Source: Podospora pseudoanserina (lineage: Eukaryota > Ascomycota > Sordariomycetes > Sordariales > Podosporaceae). Taken from it: a DNA stretch of 64,000 bases. Under the pieces are notes generated by a model, which ran no database searches, was not told where the DNA came from, and was given only the letters and a program-made list of their open reading frames with translations. Positions within the stretch are counted from its first letter, which is position 1. The number at the start of each line of letters is the position of its first letter. The DNA lies in NCBI RefSeq assembly GCF_035222485.1, contig NC_085924.1, positions 3,906,001 to 3,970,000 of the forward strand. The letters run 5' to 3'. This document shows, in pieces, positions 39,577-50,824 of the stretch. The position numbers were made by a program, and so were the translations under genes.

Positions 39577-42292
39577 GAGTATTGCAGGTCTCGGTGGCGG
39601 GAGCAAGGGAGGGGAGAGGAGAGGAGATGATAAAGCGATTTGGGGGAGTTGAAGGATGATGATGTCAGAGGGGAGAAGGGGCAGGTAGTCAGTCGTGGGT
39701 ATCCAGCGAGATTGAGTCGAGTTTGGAGCGGAAGTTGGGTGGGGGGAAGCGTGTGTGTGTGGTGAGGAGTGGGGGTGAGGGTTTACATTTTAATTGCATG
39801 GATTGGTTCTACTTGTATGATACTTGATGTGTTTTCGGAGAATTGTCAGCGTGCTTGGTAGATAGGAGGTGATGGAAGGGTGTATGTTTTGCATCTATAG
39901 AATGTTGTTGTGTGTACCATCTTGCGAACTCAGTGTTATGGGATGGCCCAGCTTAGCTTGGGCCGGAGCATGTAAGTCAGATCATCGTCCTTGTTGTCGT
40001 TGGCCTCATCCCTGGTGTTATGCATTTTCCTGGCGTAGGCGTTGTTGTCTTTGAGGAGCATTTCGCATTCTTTCTGCACCCTTAATCAGTCAATCACCAG
40101 TCGGTAAGCAGGTGATGTCGAGAGGGGTGCTCACCTAGCTTCTGTACCGGTCTGTGAACTCGACGGTTAAGATCTGGATTGCTTCTAGCTTGTTCTCGTA
40201 TTGGGGGCACCAGGTCTTTGAAGCCGGGCCAGGGGGTTAGTAAGGTTCGGCAGAGAGTAGGTAGGTAAGTTAGATGGCTATACCTTTAAAACGAACTCAT
40301 CTTTGCTCCCGCAAAGAATGAAGAGCTGTTGCTCGAGGTATTGCGTGTCGTAGCACCTGTTTTTTTGAGGGGATGTCGACTCTTTTTTTGCTATGAGTTG
40401 GTTAATCGTGACGGTTCCCTGTCAAAGACTGTACATGGTCCGAGCTAACCTGTTGGTTCTTTAGGAAGTGATCTCATGCTCATCAAACAGGCCAAGACCG
40501 CCTTCGAGGCAGCCTCCTGGCCAACTGCAGTGGTTACCGGGCGGTATATGTTTTCCCTCGGGGACAATGTGCGCAACGTGCAACCCGTTTCTCCTCTTTC
40601 CGGTCGGTACTTCAAAGAGCGCACTTTAACTGCGCTCTCCCATCTACATCTATCTTCGCTACGTGACCAAGAGGGCAAATCGTTTCCAACGCTCATACCA
40701 TCTGCCACAGGAGCCACCCCTACTCTATGACACTCCACAACGGACACCCATCTGTGGAACTCAGCTGATTAAGAAACTGCACGGCATTTTGGGCAGAATC
40801 CGTATCTTGAAGCGACAACCCACCAGAAAGGACCTTATCTCAATGGGGTCCCCGCGGTCGACAACCAAGGCAGACGAATCAAAGGCAAATAAGGAGTTGG
40901 AACTGTGATCATATGTCGAAGCTCCCAATTTGGATTCTTCACGGGCTGCGAGGGTATATTATCGTCTGAAGGTGGGCGCCTTGGTCCTCGGAAGGTAGGT
41001 GCTGATGCTGGAAGTCTTCCTCACTTTGGGGTTTGTCCCTCAGCCCATCTGTTCCTATCAGTAACTGCAGGCCGTTAAAGATGAGTTTTTCCTTACCAGG
41101 GAGAGTGATAAGTCATTGCTGTAGAGGTTGGTAACCTGCTCGCAGCAATGATATGCCATTGATGACAAATTTCTTGTGCTTGATGTATCTCGTGTGACTT
41201 GCGAATGCCGGATCCAGAAATTGCATGTGTTTACTTCAGTAATCAAGTGTGAACCAGACAGTCCCGGCAACACACCCCCCTTCAATGCCGCTGCCCGGTG
41301 TTATTTGATTCGTTAACCACTATGCTGTTGCACTTGGAATATTAGAGATGGGGGGCAGTAACTAAACATCATCGCCAACATCTTGATGTGCATGTACTTG
41401 GGGAGGCCAAAGTCCAAAGTCTGATCATCTCTGATGTCAACATAAACTCCTTGCACTGCTCGGCTTGCAGCTGCTCTGGGCCACTCAGGGTTAGGCGTGC
41501 TGGTGCTCTGCCAACAGCACTCTGAGCAGTGCCCATCCCCCCCCAACCTTCTGTTCTAGTACCTATAGTTATCACAGGTTTGCACCTGCTGGAAGCTGCA
41601 ACAGTGAGAACCATCCCATCGGACCTCCTTCCATCTCTCTTGTTTGTTATATTCTACTCCGTAATCACAGCAATCCTCCCATAGTCAGCTGCACTAAAGG
41701 CAAGCTGCGAGCTTGGCTAGTGATCAAATGAAGTCTGACCATCGTGCTCAGCGTTCCTGCGTCCAGTGATAACATCCTCTCTCTCACCATGCAGCCCTCC
41801 CTTCTTCATGAAGCCGCCATCCTACTCCCCATTGTCAAAATTGACCCGGTTAATGCCCCATATAGTGACTGTGTGGCGAGAGATGTATATTGCAGTGGGA
41901 GTTCGAGCTGATAGTGAACGCTGTGGATCATACGGCCTGTCTACGGTCAACCCACTTGTTGTTCAGCATATAGTTTGCTATTCCCATGAAGAAAAAAGCC
42001 AGACAACCTGGCCAATACACAAAGCCCGTCAGCAATCATAGCCTGTCAAACAAGCAACGCAAGTAGCAATTCGGATAGGTGCCCACACAAACGACTATAT
42101 CCGTTACAATATCACTAGAAGACCGCAAAACCGCAACAGCAGACCACCACCGCCATCTCACTCCTTCCATATAAAACCCTTTGAAGCCACCCATCCCAAA
42201 ACCGACCAGACCTGTCTTGTCACCGACCACCAAAAAGAAAACAAGAAACACCTTTCCCACCCCCAGATTCCGAACCAGCCGATATTACCACA
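39577..42292. other. Intergenic region with a decayed gene at 39936-40356
   Basis: 2.7 kb. Apart from the decayed multi-exon gene there is no supported coding sequence. 39577-39900 is the 3' flank of the Reb1-like gene with GT-rich tracts. 40357-42292 shows only short frames without motifs. Confidence 0.55.
39936..40356 (-). pseudogene. Remnant of a small multi-exon gene, function unknown
   Basis: Three exon-like pieces on the minus strand: 40356-40284 (CYDTQYLEQQLFILCGSKDEF...), 40215-40135 (TWCPQYENKLEAIQIL...TDRYRS) and 40073-39936 (KECEMLLKDNNAYARKMHN...TYMLRP...). They are separated by introns of 68 nt (40283-40216, GTATAG to CAAAG) and 61 nt (40134-40074, GTGAGC to TGCAG), both phase 0. 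The peptides are compositionally real-looking and helical. The second piece ends in an in-frame TAG immediately before its donor, so the frame does not cross to the third piece. No start codon could be placed upstream. It is either a decayed gene or one with an unseen splice variant. No family is recognised. Confidence 0.4.
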
Positions 42293-43780
42293 TCAACGCT
42301 CCTCAAAATAAAACCTCCCCAACCTCTCGCCCTCCTTCGGACTCCCCAGACCATCCCCTCTTCCCCCTCTCTGACCACTCCCACCACGCCCACCCTCAAA
42401 CTGCTCCCTAATAATCCTCTCCGCCGCCTCCCTACTATTCGCCCCAGTCCCCGTAGACTCAGACCCAACAGACAACGTACTCGGTGACGTTACATGGCCC
42501 CTCTGCTGCTGCTGCTGCTGCTGCTGCTGGGCCAAAGCCAGCGCCTGCTGCTGAGCAACATGCTGATGCGACCCCGGCTGCTGCGTCTCCCTGATAGCAC
42601 TCGTCGGATGCGTCAAAGGCTGCCCCTCCTGCATCGGAACCGGCCCCCCAGTAGTAGTATCAACAAAGACATCATCCCCCACACTGCCCGGTATCGTAAC
42701 CCCCTGCGCGGCAGCCACCGTCCCCTCCAGCGCAACCCCATCCACCATCCTCGCTCGCTGAATCTCCCTCGCGGCGGTCTGGCTGACGGGGGTGTCACTG
42801 TTGCTGCCGTTATTGTTACCGCTATTGTTATTCTCCGCCAGCCTTGCATCAGCAACCGGCCTCCCAACCCCAAGCCCACCACCAATATTCCGCCCCGTCA
42901 TCCCCAACCCCCCCCCAGGCGCACCCTCACTAAATCCAGAGTTACTCCTCTCCAAGCCCCCTATCCCCCCTTGCCCTCCACCACTCGGCATCCCCCTCCG
43001 ATGATAAATAGGCCCACTAACCGTACTCCCCGCCCCCTCCCCAAAGCCCACCAAACTCTCCCTCCCATCATCCTCCTCATCGTAAGTCCCCGCGCTCCTC
43101 CTACTCAACCCATCATCATCCATCTCATCAATCATCATATCCTCATCCACATACCCGCTCCCCCCCGCAACACTAGCACTATCCATCTCAGTCAACATAT
43201 CCTCATCCCCATCCTCCCTCCCCCTCATCGTCGTAGTCCTGCTCCTCCCGCTGACTGACCCACCCCCCAGAGAAGGGGACACTTCTGTTGCCGAGGCAGA
43301 CCCAACAGTGCTCATCTTGTTTTGCATTTGGGGTTGACCTTGAGCATCAAAGTAGGCTATACCTGTTGGGGGTTGGAATTGTTGGGTTTGGGTATAGGGT
43401 TGGATAGGTTGTTGTTGGCCGGATCGGAATTGTTGTTGTCGAGAAAAAGCGGCGGGGGCCAGACCGGTGAGGCGGGAGATGCGGTCGGCGCGTTCGGCTT
43501 CGAGGGAGGAGTTGGATGGGTCATATTGGGGGGGTAGGCCGCGGGGATTTAGAGGGTGAGGGTGGTGGTGGACGGTGCCCTTGTGGCCGTCTTTGATGGC
43601 TGTTGTGGAGAGGGCCGAGAGGGAGGTGGTCGTGGAGGTTGGGGTTCCGCTGAGTGAGAGTCAGGGGGTGATTAGTAGAGGTGGAAGGGGAAAGGGAGAT
43701 ACATACGGAATCTCAGGGGTGTCTGGGTTGGAGGGGCCTGGAGGGAGGTTGATGAGGGTTGGATGGGAGGTCTGCGACAT
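42293..43780 (-). CDS. Gln/Gly/Asp-rich protein with a conserved-looking N-terminal segment
   Basis: Exon 1, 43780-43707, and exon 2, 43649-42293, flank a 57-nt intron (GTATGT to CTCAG) and give 476 residues. The N-terminal segment MSQTSHPTLINLPPGPS, then IPGTPTSTTTSLSALST and the NPRGLPPQYDPSNSSLEAER-ADRISRL stretch look like the conserved part. After that the chain is disordered: a Gln/Pro tract, an acidic DEDMMIDEMDDD tract, Gly-rich and Asn-rich runs, a polyglutamine run of nine to ten residues (CTG/CAG repeat at about 42501-42530), and a basic Gly/Arg-rich end with RFYFEER. The pattern suits a nuclear cofactor or RNA-associated protein, but no domain is recognised. Start chosen as the first ATG with a fungal-type intron soon after. 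Confidence 0.72.
43650..43706 (-). other. Intron of the Gln/Gly-rich protein gene
   Basis: 57 nt, GTATGT donor, ACTCAG acceptor on the minus strand, phase 2; joins PDTPEIP to GTPTSTTTS. Confidence 0.82.
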
Positions 43781-44373
43781 CTTTGCTGATGGTATATGTG
43801 GGTGCTGGAGGTGAGGCTTCGTGCGAGGCTGAGGGCAACTGATAATAGGGGTTGCGACACACGGAATCTGTGCTTTCTGAGTTGTAGTCCGACGATGCCG
43901 ACGAGGTACAAAGACGAAGTGGGTGATGTTATCCGCGCGTTTGGCTGGCTCGCTGTTGTTACTTGTTGATGCTAAAGAGACGACGAACAAAACGCGACGG
44001 AGATGGATATCAGAAGCAGCTGGATGAAACGGAGAAAGGATCGCTTGGTGGACTTGCATGCGCTGCTCCCATCCCAAAGAAAGACGAGCGACGGCTTCGC
44101 GGGGCTGCTGGACGGTCTGAAGTCGCGGAGGGTGTGGGGCCATGACGTCTGACCTGGGAGTCTAACCAATCACAGCACGAGATGCACCCTTGTGGTTCGA
44201 CGCTGCGGGGTCAAGCAACTGTTAAGCTTTGAGCTCAGCGGGACCCGCTCCATGACAGCGGCAACGACGACCCTCTCTCTCTCTCTCTCTCTCTCGTGGT
44301 GAAAATAGCATCAGATACAGCGACGCTTCATTTATGATAACAACAAGAAGAAGATATTCTTATATCATTCGTA
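43781..44373. other. Intergenic region between two minus-strand genes
   Basis: 593 bp with a (CT)12 run at 44272-44295. It is upstream of the Gln/Gly-rich gene and downstream of the Dabb gene. No coding sequence supported. Confidence 0.6.
44272..44295. repeat. (CT)12 microsatellite
   Basis: Perfect dinucleotide run in the intergenic region; pyrimidine tracts of this kind are common near fungal promoters. Confidence 0.85.
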
Positions 44374-44852
44374 TCAAAACTTCCCAGGCATAAACCCCAC
44401 CACCTCCGTCTTCTCCACAATCCCCTTTGCACCCTCCCAAAAAGCAGCATACGCCGGGTCTATCTTGAGATAATATTCCCTGTCCTCGTCACTGTCGAAC
44501 TCGCTCACAAAGGCATGAGTTACTCTGTCCTGTTTACCCCTTCAGTATACTGTTATCATCTCCCTAGAAACCACAGATGACAAGGAAAAGAACGCACTTG
44601 GGCATCACTCATGTGTGTATTCACCCCTCCAATTATATTCTTCATATACGGCCGGTTGGTCTCTGGATGGAGGCAGGTGTCTTTAAGCGCTAGGAGCTTG
44701 TCACAGACCTGACACAAAAATGGTAAGAGCTAGGCTTCTTGACTGGGTGATGAAAAGGTGTGGGTGGCTGATAGGCGATGACTGACTTCTTGAACCTCCT
44801 CCGGTGTGGCCAGCGGTTTGAAGCTGAACATCACCACGTGCATTACGCCCAT
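44374..44852 (-). CDS. Dabb (stress-responsive A/B barrel) domain protein
   Basis: Small cytosolic protein of 110 residues in three exons (44852-44787, 44708-44598, 44529-44374) with introns of 78 and 68 nt, all phase 0. The whole chain is one dimeric alpha/beta-barrel domain: MGVMHVVMFSFKP at the start (beta strand with the typical His), TPEEVQEVCDKLLALKD (helix), GGVNTHMSDAQDRVTHAFVSEF (strands), YYLKIDPAYAAFWE (helix with the usual P-x-H/Y-x-x-F pattern) and VVGFMPGKF at the end. Members bind small hydrophobic ligands or act in stress responses; some are cyclases or decarboxylases. The role here is unknown. Both introns agree with the domain boundaries, so the model is reliable. Confidence 0.88.
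44530..44597 (-). other. Intron 2 of the Dabb gene
   Basis: 68 nt, GTGCGT donor, AACAG acceptor on the minus strand, phase 0. Confidence 0.85.
44709..44786 (-). other. Intron 1 of the Dabb gene
   Basis: 78 nt, GTCAGT donor, GTCAG acceptor on the minus strand, phase 0. Confidence 0.85.
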
Positions 44853-45258
44853 GTTGACTGTTTCTTGCGAGAAGTTGAAGATGAAAGATGATTCTTGTGT
44901 GTCTTGTTTTGCTTGATGATGATGATATGCCTGAACTTCCAGTGGGGGTGGTCAATCTGATGCTTTTGAGGGTCTGATCTTTGTGCTCCCACTCATCCAA
45001 CCCCGCATCCATTACATCACTGTTCACCAACCCAACTCGTGATCGATCAGCAGCATCTCGACCAAAAGTCACCTGTTCCAGGCCTCACTCACCAGGCTCA
45101 CAAATCAGGGGATGATCACCTGTTCTGAATGCAACAATGCAAAGAACCATAACAATGGAATTGTGTGGGTATCTGGTACGAAACCCATCTCATGCAAACA
45201 TGCGGAAATCCAAGGCCAAAAAAATTAACATAGAGAAAAGACCATCACCCCATCACCC
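44853..45258. other. Intergenic region between Dabb and amine oxidase genes
   Basis: 406 bp with the upstream region of the Dabb gene and the 3' flank of the amine oxidase gene. A TGATGATGATGA-like run at about 44915-44930 is visible. No gene. Confidence 0.6.
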
Positions 45259-47540
45259 CTAAGCCTTGCAGCACCCCTTCATCTCCCCCCCGGTAACAGC
45301 CAACCCATCCACCTTCTTCGCCAGCTCATCAGCCGTATTCAACGCAGTACTGCAGTTGAAACTCTGCTTCGAACTCGGCACATCCAACGCCGGGTTCTTG
45401 TCAAAAAAGTTCACCGGCCTCAGCATAACCTTCAACATCTCCATCGGCATAACCGGGAAATCTTCAACCCTGGGGATGTGATTGATCCCAAAATTCACCC
45501 ACAACACCGGGTCCTGCTCCTTTGTCAAATCCTCCTTCCTCTCGGCCCAGCTCCTGACTCCCTTGCCGCCATGGCTCTGGTTGGTGTACTTCCCGCCCGC
45601 AAACAGCTCCCCGTCAACATACTTGGTGACATAAAAACTCCGATCGGCAAACTCGGCGCGCTTGTAATGGTAGCTGTCCTTGTCTGCGAGGATGGGCTGG
45701 AAGGGGGGCACGTGAACCTTGTAGCCTACCGGGAGCTTGTTGACCGTGTTCTTGACTGATGGGTTGAGGATCTTGAACGTCCGGTTCTTGCTCGGGTCGA
45801 GGTCGTAACCACCGGTGGTGTCGATGACCGTCTTCTTGACCATGTAACCGTGGCCGTTGGGGTTGAGCTTAGGGTCGCGGGGCATAGCCTCGGCTTCTTC
45901 GTACGCGATCTGGTTGCCGTGGCCGCCGATCATGGGGTCGACGCGGAGGGAGAAGAAGTGTTGGTGGTAACCGCCGAGGACGCCGGGGTGGACGACGGTG
46001 CCAAAGGGGTGCGGCACCTCGGTGAGGTCGAGGTCGAGGGGCTGGGTGGACAAGATACCCGTTGCCCTGACTTCGTACGTGATGTCACCGGCTTGGTTGA
46101 AGATGAAGGCGAGGATGTACTCGTAGTTGCTGACCGTCAGGATAGACTGGAGGACGAGCTCGCGGTTGCGGACGACGACGGCGCGGTTGGTGCGGTAGTT
46201 GGTGTGCTTCCAGAGGAGACCAGAGTCTTGCTCGTGGATGCAGACGACGTTGGGGGCGTCGACGGGCTTGCCTTCGGCGTTGCCGAGGACAGAGGAGATG
46301 TAGTAGATGCTGCCGAGGCAGTCGCAGCCGAGCTGGAGGTTGTTGGCTGTCAAACCAGCACCGACGTCACCCAAGTCAAAGGCGCACTTGCGGTGGAAAG
46401 GGTTACGCGGGTCACCGTAAGGGATCGCCATGTCGGAGAGAGACAGGCGGTAGAACAAGGGGCGGTTGTCGTAGTGAACATCGTAGAGGACCATGCCCTC
46501 TCTCTGGTTGAAGCCGACCTTGAAGTCCCACTTCTGCCACTTCAGTGTCCGGCCGAGCTCAGAGAAGGGCTCAACTGTGAAAGAGGCTCCCTCAGGCTGG
46601 ACAACCTGGAGAGGCTTGAGGTCGGTGCGCATGGTGTGGGCTTCAGGGATGTACTCGTTTGCTGGGCGGTCCTGCCATGTGAAAGGCTTGATGGTCTCGT
46701 CATGGCCGGTAGGCATGATGTCGATACGAACCAGCTCGAGGGTGGCCGGGTCAATGACGGGAGAGACGGGAAGGGGGAAGGAGTAGTGGCAGCTGTCCTC
46801 TTCGGATGAGTTCTTGGGGTCGCGAAGGTAGAGGTTGCATTGCATGACACGCTTGTCGTCGAAGAACTTGGCCTCCTTGATGCCGTCGGCACCTGTATAG
46901 TGTTAGTTCATGTTCGGGTCCCCAAGATCAGCAAAAAGACATACCATAAATCCAAGGATCCATCACAACCACCGCCCCCTCGGGAAGACCCAGCTTCTCA
47001 ATCTCGGCCTTCACCTCGGGAATCTCCAGCACGGCCTTCTCAACCTCCTCAAGCTCAGCCATATCACTGTTGGGGTGCTCAAAAGGCCCAAGCTTGGCGT
47101 TGAACTCGACCTTTTGAGTGGTCAAGTTGACAACCGCCTCATGGACATTGTGCTGTATGGAGTTTAGCATTTTGAGCAGTGACGGTGGAGTGGAAGGGCA
47201 GACTTACAGTTCCTCTAAGTGTATAAACAATAAAAGACTTCCTCTCAAGCGGCGCAGGCTTCTCACCCGCCCTCTCTGCAGCAAGCCAAGGGGCAAGAAT
47301 CTTCTTCTCGGGCTCATGAAGAGTGTTGACCTTGAACTGGAGCTTCGTCCCTTCAGGCCAAACAGACCTAACCAAGTCCGCACCCTTGCTGATCTCCTCA
47401 CCAGTCAAAGGACCAAGAGGATGTGTTACCGGCGCAGCCTTGGTCGCCTCGCTGGAAACAATAGCAGCCTTGACCGCAGCAGTGTTGTCAGTCTCGATGA
47501 CCGGGGCCTGGGCGGCCTTTGCGTCTTGATTGGCAACCAT
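45259..47540 (-). CDS. Copper amine oxidase (topaquinone enzyme)
   Basis: Oxidises primary amines to aldehydes, releasing ammonia and hydrogen peroxide; lets the fungus use amines as nitrogen source. Three exons (47540-47208, 47152-46945, 46892-45259) give 724 residues, the usual fungal length. The cofactor motif TVSNYEY holds the tyrosine (Y437) that becomes topaquinone. The likely base is D353 in KCAFDLGDVGAG. Copper ligands are His490 and His492 (GYHQHFF) and His652 (NFGINHIPRVEDFPVMP). There is no signal peptide, and the end is CCKA, not a clear peroxisomal SKL-type signal, so cytosol or an atypical peroxisomal route is possible. A TATA-like element and two GATA sites lie upstream. It is complete and has all key residues. 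Confidence 0.95.
46893..46944 (-). other. Intron 2 of the amine oxidase gene
   Basis: 52 nt, GTATGT donor, TACAG acceptor on the minus strand, phase 1; joins MDPWIYG to ADGIKEAKF. Confidence 0.88.
47153..47207 (-). other. Intron 1 of the amine oxidase gene
   Basis: 55 nt, GTAAGT donor, TACAG acceptor on the minus strand, phase 0; joins VYTLRGT to HNVHEAVV. Confidence 0.88.
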
Positions 47541-48398
47541 TGTGAGGATGTGGCGAGTGTGTCTGTGTTGTGTGATGAAAGGAGAAACAAGTGAATCAAC
47601 CAAAGAGGATTTCCCCTTTATATATCAAAACCATTTACTGAGGCGGAGTGCAAGGAGAGATGAATGAACAGTTACTCCACCCTATCCTCATTGATAATGA
47701 TAAGACAGACAGGTCGAGATACGGGATAGCTAGCCCAATCTGTTCCTAAAAACCGCAGGTAAATGGTGGGTTCGCATCCCGGTTCTTGCGCGCCCAGCTG
47801 TTGTCCAATCCTTTGAGCCGTTGACTGCCGTTGCTGTCTTCGGTGGTGTGCCGGTGTGGCGGACGCATACGTTGTCCCCACGTGAACCTACTTCGTCGAC
47901 CATCTGTTCTGTTAGAGTCTGCCATAGATTGTTCCTCACTTCCGTTACCGTCAGGACCCCGCCCTGATATGCATGGGCTTCCGTGACACTTGCTCGACAT
48001 CTCACACTAGTATCAACAGGATATCCTGGTGTAAGCAAGACGTGCAACAAAGAGTGACACTCTCGATCGGATGCAGGGGGGATGGAGGTGTTCGATAAGG
48101 CGGGAAAGCCCCGCTCGCTTACCCCGCTGATCTCCGCATCCGCATTCCGGACACATCGGAAACGTCATGCTCCAGGCCGAGATTCTGAAAAAGTGATCTG
48201 AACTCCAAGAAAAGGTGTAGTAGAAAGGCACAAGACTTTTAGATTCCGGTGTATGAACTGTAGATAGAAGTCTGTATGCGTGTCCAAGATCGATGTCCAA
48301 AAGGCTGAGCCAGCCCCGAGATGCACGCTGTGCTGTGGTGGTGAGATCGGTTACCAAGCCAAACCAAACGAGAGCGGAGGGGTTCACACAAAGCCCAA
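47541..48398. other. Intergenic region upstream of the amine oxidase gene
   Basis: About 860 bp between two minus-strand genes, holding the amine oxidase promoter and the 3' flank of the next gene. Open frames here (47730-48050 and others) show no motif. Confidence 0.6.
47617..47704 (-). promoter_or_regulatory. Amine oxidase promoter: TATA-like element and GATA pair
   Basis: GATATATAAA (minus strand, 47626-47617) lies about 75-85 bp before the ATG, a normal TATA distance for fungi. Upstream, TGATAATGATAAG at 47692-47704 has two HGATAR sites in tandem, about 150 bp from the ATG. Nitrogen control by an AreA/NIT2-type factor is inferred. Confidence 0.55.
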
Positions 48399-49169
48399 TC
48401 ACAAGAAGGAAGACGTAACCCTCCAAGACCCTGTAACAAGCCAAAGACGGGAATACCATCTGTGCAGCTCCTCCATCCATCCAGGCATTGGCCCCTGAAT
48501 ACCTTCAACCCTGCTGTTGCCGTTAAAAAAGCAGCTCTTAAGTCCAAGAACCACCTCGCCACGAGCCTTGTCAACACTGGCACTGATGACAAAAAGGCCA
48601 TCCGAGTCTCTTGGGCCCGCATTCCTCGGCGTATCACCGCAGCGGACAACAATCTCAGTTGGTGTCTTCTCAACAACCTCAAAGTGGTCAGTCAGCTGTG
48701 TACCTGGCTCATAGGTCGACTTGGATAGCTGATCAGTAGTCCATAGCTGGGCAGCGGTGGCGGGTCCCTGGTATTTCCGGGCAAGATAAGCCCGTTGAAA
48801 GCGATATCCTGCAGGAGATGTAAAGTTAGTTCCAAAAATGGATATGGCGTGGTTTGTGACTGGTTGGGTGGGCGGTGGATGAGGGTGAGCCTCACCTAAT
48901 CCTCCCCAGACACCACGGCAAAACTCCAGAGCCAGATCGCCCTCGCGCTGGAGGAGCTCGGGCTTGATTTTATCAAGTGGAATGCGCTTGTAGACGAGGT
49001 CTTGCGTTGAGGCATTATTGTGTCGGTTGTATTTGCGGAAGCTCTTTGAGCGCCATAAGGGGTCGTCTTCGGGCAGCGGGCTCTCAAGGCGGGTGGTTGT
49101 GCCAAGATAGCCAACAGTGCCGGCCGTGGCTAAGAAGGCAGTCGTGAATGTTTTGCGGATGATGCCCAT
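48399..49169 (-). CDS. Uncharacterised 227-residue protein
   Basis: Exon 1, 49169-48896, and exon 2, 48808-48399, flank an 87-nt intron (GTGAGG to CTGCAG). The intron is a multiple of three with no stop, so retention would give a 256-residue form with a His/Pro-rich insert; the spliced form joins FCRGVWGGL to GYRFQRAYLARK. The N-terminus (MGIIRKTFTTAFLATAGTVGYLGTTTR) looks like a mitochondrial signal or membrane anchor. The rest alternates beta strands (LTDHFEVVEKTPTEIVVRC, GLFVISASVDKARGEVVLGL, KSCFFNG) and ends in a helix with WMEELHRWYSRLW, suggesting a lipocalin- or START-like ligand-binding fold. That is inference from pattern. No family is recognised with certainty. Confidence 0.72.
   Translation of the reverse strand: MGIIRKTFTTAFLATAGTVGYLGTTTRLESPLPEDDPLWRSKSFRKYNRHNNASTQDLVYKRIPLDKIKPELLQREGDLALEFCRGVWGGLGEAHPHPPPTQPVTNHAISIFGTNFTSPAGYRFQRAYLARKYQGPATAAQLWTTDQLSKSTYEPGTQLTDHFEVVEKTPTEIVVRCGDTPRNAGPRDSDGLFVISASVDKARGEVVLGLKSCFFNGNSRVEGIQGPMPGWMEELHRWYSRLWLVTGSWRVTSSFL
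48809..48895 (-). other. In-frame 87-nt intron, retention possible
   Basis: GTGAGG donor and CTGCAG acceptor on the minus strand, length divisible by three and no in-frame stop. Both spliced and unspliced messages would be translatable. Confidence 0.75.
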
Positions 49170-50824
49170 GTTTGTTGGTTTGTTTGTTGTCGCTGCAAGA
49201 AGGGTTCACCTGGTCTCGGTTGTATTGAAAGGATGGTGGCCGATGGGTTGGCCACTGTTGGGTGAACCCGATCGGTTGGACGAGCGGCTGGACGGCTGCG
49301 GCACGGTCGGAGGTTGGTTGGGTTGGTCGAAAGATGAGGGGCATCTCCCGATTAATTGGTGCATTCTGATTGGCTGCAGTGGATCAGCCCTATTCCGCTT
49401 CTAAGATGGGCAAGTCCACTTACACGGGACCTATCGGCAGGGCACATGACCTGAAGGCCGCTACCACGGCGCTGGTAAGACTCCACTGCTATCGGATTTG
49501 TGTTTGCAACATCAAATTCATGTTACTGAAATTTTGGATCACTTATCGGGAGTCGATAAAGATCCCCATCTGTGTTGTTTTCCTAAATCTGGAGCTGAGT
49601 GCTTGAGTGAGTCGATTCATGTGGAGCACGTTGTCTTTTATCATTCTCACCCATCAACTTCGATCATGACATGTCAAATTACCAACTACACTCCTGAGGC
49701 GCCATCGTGGCATTTTTCTTTTTTTGGATTTCCTAAGCAACCTGGCTTAGCTGGTGAGTTCCCCTACTTCAGTGCCACCTCCCCCAATACTATTCCAGAG
49801 TCCATCCACGCCCCTGACCACTATGGTAAGGAAATAGGTTCATTATCTTCGTCGTCTTTGCCGGTATCGGCATCATGATTATAGGCGCCCCGGGTTGTGA
49901 TGGTTGAATCAAAACACTCTGCCCAACACTTCTCCTCGCTCCCTTCCGTCCAAACAAACTCGTATACAACATCAGATACGGTTCTGTACTATACTACCAC
50001 CCAGCTGACTAAACACACGGCCACACCCATGGCCATACATGTAACATACTGGCAACAAAAGAAGAGCGAAATCATTCAAGAGGGAGTAGAGCGGGTAAAA
50101 AAAGAACTCTCCACGCTAGAAATTTAGAAACTTGAGATCCTTATTGTTGTCTAACAAGCTTAGACAGGAGATCCTTTTGGACTTAACCGATGAATTGCGA
50201 GTTAACAACATAATGAAGGCCGAGACTTCCCAGAATATACACGGCCTGTAAATATGTGCTGGCTTGAACTCGTTGTTTGTATCTTGGCTTGGTGTTGTGT
50301 TTGTCTGAGGACTGTGAAGCATGGTGGATACAGGCTCGGAAACAGGTATGACTGCCCTTGTGTTGATGGGTATGATATTCCGAGTTTAGTTGCTTTAGTG
50401 ATTTTCGATAGCAGGAAGTTGGCTAGGTAAGGTAAATAGTTCGATAGCACCCTGGAAGTTAAGGAGCGGCACTTTATATACCTAAAGGGAGGTACAGTAA
50501 ACTGACCAACATAATGAAGCTGGAAGGAGAAGGAACTGATACTGGATCAAGAAGTGAACTCAAATTTACTGAGATATTGTGACCGAATGATTGGCCCTTA
50601 TAGACTCAAATTTGCTCTGACTGCCACAGAGGTTAAACTTTTATAATTATCTGCCAGGCTTTTGTCACCAAGGTATCAGACTAGAGGTAACTTTGTCATT
50701 GACGCAAACAGCTCTGTTCAGCCACCATTGCTTGACTCATTGGTATTAATCAAGTCATGTGGATGAGATCGCACCCGGGGCCAAAGGTTTAACCCATCAC
50801 CAAGACTGGTCCCTCTCCCTCCCT
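49170..50824. other. Intergenic region, A+T-rich toward its right end
   Basis: 1.65 kb. A short plus-strand stretch at 49378-49470 (peptide SKMGKSTYTGPIGRAHDL, then a GTAAGA donor-like site) has a coding look, but no continuing exon could be found. The part 49900-50760 is A+T-rich and looks like non-coding or eroded DNA. Confidence 0.5.

Noticed and set aside
38062-39606. 514-codon minus-strand frame opposite the Reb1-like gene
   Set aside because: Antisense shadow of the acidic/basic repeats of the real gene.
46000-46809. 319-codon plus-strand frame opposite the amine oxidase
   Set aside because: Antisense shadow of a GC-rich coding region; Val/Glu/Asp-rich reading without motifs.
49378-49470. 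Exon-like stretch with a GTAAGA donor
   Set aside because: No downstream exon in a matching phase was found, so a gene could not be built.
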